DNA from: CAIOHW01 sp964432565
Lineage (GTDB): Bacteria; Bdellovibrionota; UBA1018
Assembly: GCA_964432565.1 (NCBI GenBank)
Contig: CAYSOA010000001.1
Span: forward strand, 129,811-193,810
Reading direction: 5' to 3'
Length of the DNA stretch: 64,000 nucleotides
Of the stretch, positions 58,997 to 64,000 are shown in pieces; the first letter of the stretch is position 1; every line of letters begins with the position of its first letter. The notes below the pieces were generated by a model that was not told where the DNA came from, did no database searches, and saw only the letters and a list, made by a program, of their open reading frames with translations. The position numbers and the translations under genes are program-made.

Positions 58997-60826
58997 ATGC
59001 TTGGAAGCGGCGACATCATCTTGGGTATCGACCTAGGGACGACTCACAGTCTCGTAGCCGTCGTTCGTGAGGGAAGGCCTGAAGTCCTTCCGTCGCGTGA
59101 GGGTCACCGGCTTTTGCCCTCGGTGGTGGCGGTGAGCTCGGATGGCGGTGCCACCGTGCTGGGTTTTGAGGCTCGCCGGTGCCAGATTCAGAACGCCCGG
59201 CAGACGGCGTTTTCAGTCAAGCGGCTCCTTGGTCGAAGCTATGACGAAGTGAAGCAGCAGGCCGAAGGGCTTCCCTATGATGTGCTGCCGCCCGCAGAGG
59301 GGGATTCCTCGGGCCTGGTTCGGATTCAACTCGGTGATCGTTCGTTTACCGCGATCGAGATTTCCGCACTGATCTTGAGAGAGTTGCGTCTTTCGGCAGA
59401 GAAGGCACTCGGCCGTGCAGTTTCGAAGGCGGTCATCACCGTGCCGGCCTATTTCAATGATTCCCAAAGGCAGGCCACTCGTGCAGCAGGTCGTCTGGCG
59501 GGGCTTGATGTGCTTCGCATCATCAACGAGCCCACGGCTGCGTCCCTGGCCTATGGTATCGATCGTCGGCGTCAGGGGGTCGTCGCCGTCTACGACATCG
59601 GCGGCGGCACGTTCGATATTTCGATTCTTCGCCTTGAGGACGGAGTCTTTGAAGTGCTCTCCACGCATGGCGATACCCGCCTTGGGGGAGACGATCTGGA
59701 TCAGGCAGTTGCGCGCTGGTTTATTGATGGTTTTGCCGATTTTTCGAAACTTTCGGCACAGGAGCGGGCCGGTCTTCTCGAGTCGGTCGAGCAGGCCAAA
59801 CGACGTATCGTGGAGACTGATGAGGTTCTTGTTGAGGTTGAGATTTCGGGTGCCCGGCAGCAGAAGCTGCTGTCTCGCGCAACATTCGACCAGCTCTGCA
59901 GGCCCGTGCTTGAGAGGACTCGAGCCAGCTGTGAGCAGGCCCTTTCTGATGCTGGAATGCGTCCGGAGGACCTGACGGATCTCGTTCTCGTTGGCGGTCC
60001 AACGCGTCTGCAAATCGTGCAGCAGGTGGCTGCCGAGATTTTTGGCCGTGCCCCGAACACCTCTCTTCATCCGGATGAGGTGGTGGCGATCGGTGCGGCG
60101 ATTCAGGCAGACATTCTCTCAGGCAACAACACTGAGCTCCTGCTGTTGGATGTTGTTCCGCTTTCGCTGGGCATCGAGACTTATGGCGGCCTGATGAACG
60201 TGTTGATTCCGAGAAACAGCAAGATCCCCGCAGTGGCGCGAGAAACCTTCACGACGTTTGCCGATCGACAGACGGGCGTCGATATTCATGTCTTTCAAGG
60301 CGAGCGAGACCGAGTCGAGCTGAACCGCTCCCTGGCTCGTTTCAGTTTCAAGGGCATTCGTCCGGCGCCAGCCGGGATTCCGCGGATTGAGGTCTCTTTT
60401 CTGGTGGATGCCGATGGGATTCTGCAGGTCAGTGCGCGGGACGTCGAGACCGGACAGGTGCAGAGCGTCGAGGTCCGCCCCAGCATCGGCCTGACGGATG
60501 CCGAGGTCGAGCGGATCCTGGCAGCTGGGCTCGAGAACCGGGATGGGGACAAGGCGTTCAAGCGGTTGGTGGATGCGCGAAACGAGGCTGAGCCTATCCT
60601 TCGAGCCACCGAGAAGAATCTTCGGGATGCCGATGAGCTGGTGGGACCCGAGCAGGCAGACCTGATCCGCGTGGGCTTTACAGAGCTCGAGCAGGCCTTG
60701 GCGGGGTCCGATCCTGCGCGGATCCGTCAGACCCGCGATCAGCTGAATCGACTGACGATCCCCCTTGCGGAGAAGGTCCTGGCGAAAACGTTGGCGAAGG
60801 CATCCTCAGAAGCGAAGAATGGATAA
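58997..60826 (+). CDS. hscA: Hsp70-type chaperone HscA
   Basis: HscA is the specialised Hsp70 that drives transfer of clusters from IscU. The 609-residue product has the Hsp70 ATPase motifs GIDLGTTHS, NEPTAASLAYG, VYDIGGGTFDISIL and LVGGPTRLQIVQQ, and the substrate-binding region. It is shorter than DnaK (about 640) and next to hscB and the ferredoxin genes, so HscA rather than DnaK. GAAGGACTGGAA lies upstream as a weak ribosome site. Confidence 0.96.
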   Translation: MLGSGDIILGIDLGTTHSLVAVVREGRPEVLPSREGHRLLPSVVAVSSDGGATVLGFEARRCQIQNARQTAFSVKRLLGRSYDEVKQQAEGLPYDVLPPAEGDSSGLVRIQLGDRSFTAIEISALILRELRLSAEKALGRAVSKAVITVPAYFNDSQRQATRAAGRLAGLDVLRIINEPTAASLAYGIDRRRQGVVAVYDIGGGTFDISILRLEDGVFEVLSTHGDTRLGGDDLDQAVARWFIDGFADFSKLSAQERAGLLESVEQAKRRIVETDEVLVEVEISGARQQKLLSRATFDQLCRPVLERTRASCEQALSDAGMRPEDLTDLVLVGGPTRLQIVQQVAAEIFGRAPNTSLHPDEVVAIGAAIQADILSGNNTELLLLDVVPLSLGIETYGGLMNVLIPRNSKIPAVARETFTTFADRQTGVDIHVFQGERDRVELNRSLARFSFKGIRPAPAGIPRIEVSFLVDADGILQVSARDVETGQVQSVEVRPSIGLTDAEVERILAAGLENRDGDKAFKRLVDARNEAEPILRATEKNLRDADELVGPEQADLIRVGFTELEQALAGSDPARIRQTRDQLNRLTIPLAEKVLAKTLAKASSEAKNG

Positions 60827-60853
60827 TAGAGTGGAATCGGATTGGAGAGAACC

Positions 60854-61147
60854 ATGCCCAAGGTGACGTTTCTACCCCTAAACCAGATGGTTGATGCTCG
60901 AGAAGGGGACACGATTCTCGAGACGGCCCTTGCGAACGACATTCCGCTCCATCACGCGTGCGGGGGCTATTGTGCCTGCACTACCTGCCAGATTCGTGTG
61001 ATCGAGGGAGCCCAGAATCTATCGGGCGTTGAAGAAGAGGAAGGTGAGCGTCTCGAACGGGCCGATGAGGTCGGGCCCACTTCGCGGCTGGGATGTCAGG
61101 CCAAGGTTCGGGGCGACGTTGTCGTCGAAATGGTCCATGTCGACTGA
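60854..61147 (+). CDS. fdx: [2Fe-2S] ferredoxin, isc operon (first copy)
   Basis: An adrenodoxin-type ferredoxin that supplies electrons for cluster assembly. The 97-residue product has the pattern C-x5-C-x2-C in HACGGYCACTTC (with an extra Cys at the fourth spacer position) and the fourth ligand in RLGCQAK. GGAGA is five bases before the ATG. It follows hscA as fdx does in E. coli. Confidence 0.95.
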   Translation: MPKVTFLPLNQMVDAREGDTILETALANDIPLHHACGGYCACTTCQIRVIEGAQNLSGVEEEEGERLERADEVGPTSRLGCQAKVRGDVVVEMVHVD

Positions 61148-61163
61148 ATTTCAGGGGGACGCC

Positions 61164-61559
61164 ATGTCAGATTCTCAACGCTCGCTTCGAGAGGGGACGT
61201 TTCGCATCACTTTCGTTCCAGGTTCGGGCGAACCCAAAACCATCACTGTGGATTCGGCGTGTCGTCCGTCGAGTGGCACCGGAGAGCCCGGCAGCATCCT
61301 CGATCTGGCCCTGGCGGAGGGGGTCGAGATCGACCATGCCTGTGGAGGGGTTTGCGCCTGCTCCACCTGTCACGTTAAGATTACAGCGGGTCTTTCTTCG
61401 TGCAATGAGAGCACGGAGGACGAGGAAGACCAGCTGGACAAGGCACCGGGCGTAGGCAGCCAATCAAGGCTGGCGTGTCAGTGCATCCCGAATGGACGCC
61501 AGGATCTGACGGTCGAAATTCCCAGCTGGAATCGCAATCGAGTTCGGGAAGGAGCCTGA
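61164..61559 (+). CDS. [2Fe-2S] ferredoxin, isc operon (second copy)
   Basis: A second adrenodoxin-like ferredoxin of 131 residues, longer than the first because of an extended N-terminus and a Ser/Gly loop before the cluster. It has HACGGVCACSTCH (C-x5-C-x2-C with extra Cys) and the fourth ligand in RLACQC. AGGGGG precedes the ATG. Tandem divergent copies suggest partner or redox-potential specialisation, an inference. A perfect hairpin lies 30 bases after its stop. Confidence 0.93.
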   Translation: MSDSQRSLREGTFRITFVPGSGEPKTITVDSACRPSSGTGEPGSILDLALAEGVEIDHACGGVCACSTCHVKITAGLSSCNESTEDEEDQLDKAPGVGSQSRLACQCIPNGRQDLTVEIPSWNRNRVREGA

Positions 61560-61589
61560 CACGAAATGCGAGCCGTCGGTTTCTGAGAA

Positions 61590-61614
61590 GCTCATCCGGA
61601 AGAGACGGATGAGC
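61590..61614 (+). other. Perfect 9-bp hairpin after the isc operon, without T-tract
   Basis: GCTCATCCG and CGGATGAGC pair perfectly over a seven-base loop. No T run follows, so it is not a standard intrinsic terminator; it may be an mRNA 3' stabiliser or part of a Rho-dependent end. It sits 30 bases after the second ferredoxin gene. Confidence 0.75.
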
Positions 61615-61652
61615 CCTTGGTCGCCGTTGTGGTCGCAGTGCAGGGTTAACGG

Positions 61653-62516
61653 ATGATCGACAAGGCACCGGAAACGGGAAGTTCCTGTGAGCTGATCTAC
61701 TACGTCTTTCCGTCGCCGCGAGGAATCGACTGGTCGTCGCCATCGTGTCTCACCTGGTCTTCCCTCAGGAGCCTCCTGCGCTTCAAGTTCGAACGCGAGC
61801 ACAACATCGGGCATGTCAACGTCGAGGTGCGGTGCTCGAGAGGGATCTCTGTCGATCGCTCGGTCCTGACTGGAATGACTTCAGCGCGACGCAGTGACAC
61901 GTCGCGCGCCGTACTTTGGGAGAAGATGGGCTTGGGAGCGCTCTTTTACGACTTCAAAGGTCGTCTCGAATCGCGCGAGGAAGTCGAGCGGCAATGGCCC
62001 GAGCGCAAGAAGCACGGGGAGCTGGCCATGATTCGGTACCAGATCTCCGACTCCACCTGTGAGCGCCTGCTGCAGTTTGAGCGAGAGTACCGAGAGAGCG
62101 GGGCCGAGCGGCATTACGGACTTCCGCGTCGTCCCCGGCACGGTGAAGGTGGCGGATGTTCGGCGTACGGGGTGAGTTTTCTCGAGCTGGCTGGCCTGCT
62201 GACCGATGAGATGCGTGAGGCCTGGAGCCGAACGATCCGAGTCCCGGAAGATCTGATCGGACGCCCGATTGGAGCGCGGCGCGTGTCGATGGCCGAGATC
62301 CTCGTCTCTGTCTGGCGCAGCTGGGCCTCGGACGATGAGCCCCACCGTGAGCTTTTCTTTTGGGATCCCGATGCGATGTATCGTTGGATCTTGGGGGTAT
62401 TTGATTCGGCTCGTGCCGACTTCGGAAGGCAGCGGATCGGGAGGATTCCGGTACTGCAGGTTGACGCTAGAGACTTGCCCACGCCGGATGAATCCATCTG
62501 GCTCAATCAGGAGTGA
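61653..62516 (+). CDS. Hypothetical protein
   Basis: The 287-residue product is a soluble protein without signal peptide, rich in charged residues, with several cysteines and tryptophans; a Gly-rich loop RHGEGGGCSAYG (about 165) followed by a VSFLELAGLL helix recalls an active-site loop but no family is recognised. It starts 93 bases after the second ferredoxin gene and ends five bases before the peptide-binding protein gene, so it may be cotranscribed with it. Function unknown. Confidence 0.68.
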   Translation: MIDKAPETGSSCELIYYVFPSPRGIDWSSPSCLTWSSLRSLLRFKFEREHNIGHVNVEVRCSRGISVDRSVLTGMTSARRSDTSRAVLWEKMGLGALFYDFKGRLESREEVERQWPERKKHGELAMIRYQISDSTCERLLQFEREYRESGAERHYGLPRRPRHGEGGGCSAYGVSFLELAGLLTDEMREAWSRTIRVPEDLIGRPIGARRVSMAEILVSVWRSWASDDEPHRELFFWDPDAMYRWILGVFDSARADFGRQRIGRIPVLQVDARDLPTPDESIWLNQE

Positions 62517-62521
62517 GAATA

Positions 62522-64000
62522 ATGCGAATGATTCCCTATCAGCGACGAGCCGGAGTTGCGAGTTGTCTTGTGGGCTTCCTGGCCGTGTTGGGGCTCGTGT
62601 CCTGCGGTCGGGCCATGGCCGCCCCAGAGGCGGGCACTTTTACTTTTCGGCTGCAGGGAGAACCCGAGACGCTCGACTGGAATCGTGCCCACACCACCGC
62701 CGAAACGTATCTGCTGCTCAACCTGATGGAAGGACTGCTGGAGCTGGATTCGAAATTGAGGGTGCGTCCCCGCCTTGCCGAGCGCTATACCGTCAGTCCG
62801 GATGGAAAAGTCTACACCTTCCACCTTCGCAAGAGTGTTCGCTGGCAAGATGGCGTGCCGCTTCGCGCTGCTGATTTCGTGTTCAGCTGGAAGCGCCTCC
62901 TGTCACCTTTGACTGCTGCGTCCTATGCATATCTGCTTTTCGATGTCGCTGGCGCCAAGGACTTCTACGACGGGAAATTGAAGGATTTTTCGAAGGTCGG
63001 GATTCGAGCCGTGAATGACGCGACTCTCGAAGTTCGTCTTCGGCGACCCGTTGCCTACTGGCATTTCATTCCGACATTCTGGGTGACCTTTCCGCTTCGG
63101 CAGGACGTCGTCGAGAGGCATGGGGCATCCTGGCCCATGCCGGGTAAGATGGTGACCCTCGGCCCTTTTTCGCTGGTGTCTCGTGAAATGGACAACAAGC
63201 TCGTGCTTGAGGCCAACCCCCGGTATTGGGGAGCGCGGGGTAATGTTCGGAAGCTCGTGGCCCAGATAGTTCGGGATGATCAAACCGCACTGACCCTATT
63301 CGAGACGGGACATCTCGACTTCTTGGCTGAGCTGCCGCTTCTGGAGCTTCGAAGAGTATCTAGGAAACCGGAGCTTCGGGTTTTTCCCTATCTGAAGACT
63401 TCGTATCTCGGTTTCAATACCACCAAGTATCCGATGAGCACTTCCCGATTTCGTCGAGCCGTCGCGATGGCGATCGACAAGAAGAAGCTGGTAGATGGAC
63501 TTCAGGCTCGATTCGTTCCTGCGACCAGTTTTATTCCTCTGGGGATGGATGGCCATGACGCAGGGGACGGTCTTCCTTTCGACCTGCTTCGTGCACGAAG
63601 TGAGCTTCGGATGTCGGGCGTGGACTCTGCCAGCGGGCCGATCACGCTGGATCTGCTGGCCTACAATCTCGACAAGAACCGGCTGATGGCCGAGATGCTT
63701 CAGGCACAGCTCAAGCAGAACCTCGGGATTCAGGTCAACATTGAGCTTTATGATACGAAGGCATTTCCGGCTCAGGTCGATCTTGGCGTTTATCCGATGT
63801 TTCAGGGCATGTGGGGGGCGGATTATCCGGACGCTGACAACTTTCTTGGAGTTTTTACTTCAGATTCAGGAAACAATCGAACCGGCTGGAAAAACCCTCG
63901 CTATGACGAGTGGATTGATCGAGCCCGCACTCTGCAGTCCGTTACAGAGCGACGAAAGCTCTATGATCAGGCCGAAAAGTTGCTGATCGAGCAGGATGCC
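62522..64000 (+). CDS. Peptide/oligopeptide ABC transporter substrate-binding protein, 3' end outside window
   Basis: The visible 493 codons run without stop to the window end. The protein has a signal peptide (about 1-34); LGLVSCG may be a lipobox, while AMA-AP is an alternative signal-peptidase I site. The body matches family 5 extracellular binding proteins (OppA/DppA): LQGEPETLDWN at the mature start, KVYTFHLRKSVRWQDG, FVFSWKRLLSP, and the YWGARGNV and NTTKYPM regions. It would feed peptide uptake through an Opp-type importer. No permease genes are visible, as they would lie downstream. About 40-60 residues are probably missing. Confidence 0.9.
   Translation, partial: MRMIPYQRRAGVASCLVGFLAVLGLVSCGRAMAAPEAGTFTFRLQGEPETLDWNRAHTTAETYLLLNLMEGLLELDSKLRVRPRLAERYTVSPDGKVYTFHLRKSVRWQDGVPLRAADFVFSWKRLLSPLTAASYAYLLFDVAGAKDFYDGKLKDFSKVGIRAVNDATLEVRLRRPVAYWHFIPTFWVTFPLRQDVVERHGASWPMPGKMVTLGPFSLVSREMDNKLVLEANPRYWGARGNVRKLVAQIVRDDQTALTLFETGHLDFLAELPLLELRRVSRKPELRVFPYLKTSYLGFNTTKYPMSTSRFRRAVAMAIDKKKLVDGLQARFVPATSFIPLGMDGHDAGDGLPFDLLRARSELRMSGVDSASGPITLDLLAYNLDKNRLMAEMLQAQLKQNLGIQVNIELYDTKAFPAQVDLGVYPMFQGMWGADYPDADNFLGVFTSDSGNNRTGWKNPRYDEWIDRARTLQSVTERRKLYDQAEKLLIEQDA

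Overview
The window is about 64 kb of dense, GC-rich (near 60% by eye) chromosomal DNA from a Gram-negative, didermic bacterium. Markers of an outer membrane are the PilQ secretin, TamB with an Omp85 protein, three KDO genes, porin-like barrels and lipoproteins. Type IV pilus assembly genes, a flagellar stator (motA, motB, fliL), a bactofilin, a CHASE2 kinase with a sigma-54 regulator, and the block pilMNOPQ-TPR-efp-accB-accC suggest a Bdellovibrionota or other former deltaproteobacterial lineage. That placement is inference from gene content. I see no rRNA, tRNA, CRISPR array, insertion sequence or prophage, and no gene-free stretch longer than about 200 bases.

Layout. 1-2164: the tail of an unknown gene, then an ABC-2 ATPase and a divergent permease. 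2164-8989: type IV pilus genes (pilD, an unknown membrane protein, pilM-N-O-P-Q, a TPR protein), mostly joined by 4-base ATGA overlaps. 9023-11514: efp, accB and accC, where accC carries an in-frame TAA at codon 384. 11525-19113: a TPR protein, TamB and an Omp85 protein with about six POTRA-like units. 19110-21139: agmatinase-family gene, rplM and rpsI, closed by a strong terminator. 21138-23966: an orphan gene, a QEGLA-motif (DUF1704) putative metallopeptidase and a PpiC/SurA-type foldase. 23994-33813: a CHASE2 histidine kinase with an NtrC-type regulator, motAB, a PBP1b-like synthase, an outer-membrane barrel and fliL. 33911-43500: alanine dehydrogenase, an MBL hydrolase, an SDR protein, a bactofilin with a membrane partner, a pseudo-receiver coiled-coil protein, a metallophosphatase, kdsB and pyrG. 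43497-48679: a 1445-residue lipoprotein of twelve repeats with a barrel-like secreted partner. 48780-52922: serA, a D-2-hydroxyglutarate-dehydrogenase-like flavoprotein and a papain-like protein. 53072-55632: kdsA, kdsC and an RMD1/DUF155 membrane protein. 55820-61559: a complete isc operon (Rrf2 regulator, iscS, iscU, iscA, hscB, hscA and two ferredoxins). 61653-64000: an orphan gene and a peptide-binding protein cut by the window end.

Themes. Much of the window serves the envelope: pilus export, outer-membrane protein assembly, lipid A/KDO supply, peptidoglycan synthesis and lipoproteins. Genes are packed tightly; four convergent pairs share stop codons in 4-base overlaps, and others are separated by 0 to about 30 bases without a visible terminator. 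Several monocistronic or operon-first genes (efp, speB, rplM, kdsB, serA) have promoter-like boxes ending only 8-11 bases before the ATG and weak or absent Shine-Dalgarno sequences, which hints at leaderless or near-leaderless mRNAs. The least-described elements are the repeat lipoprotein pair, the papain-like protein with a large insertion, the bactofilin and pseudo-receiver neighbourhood, and three orphan genes.
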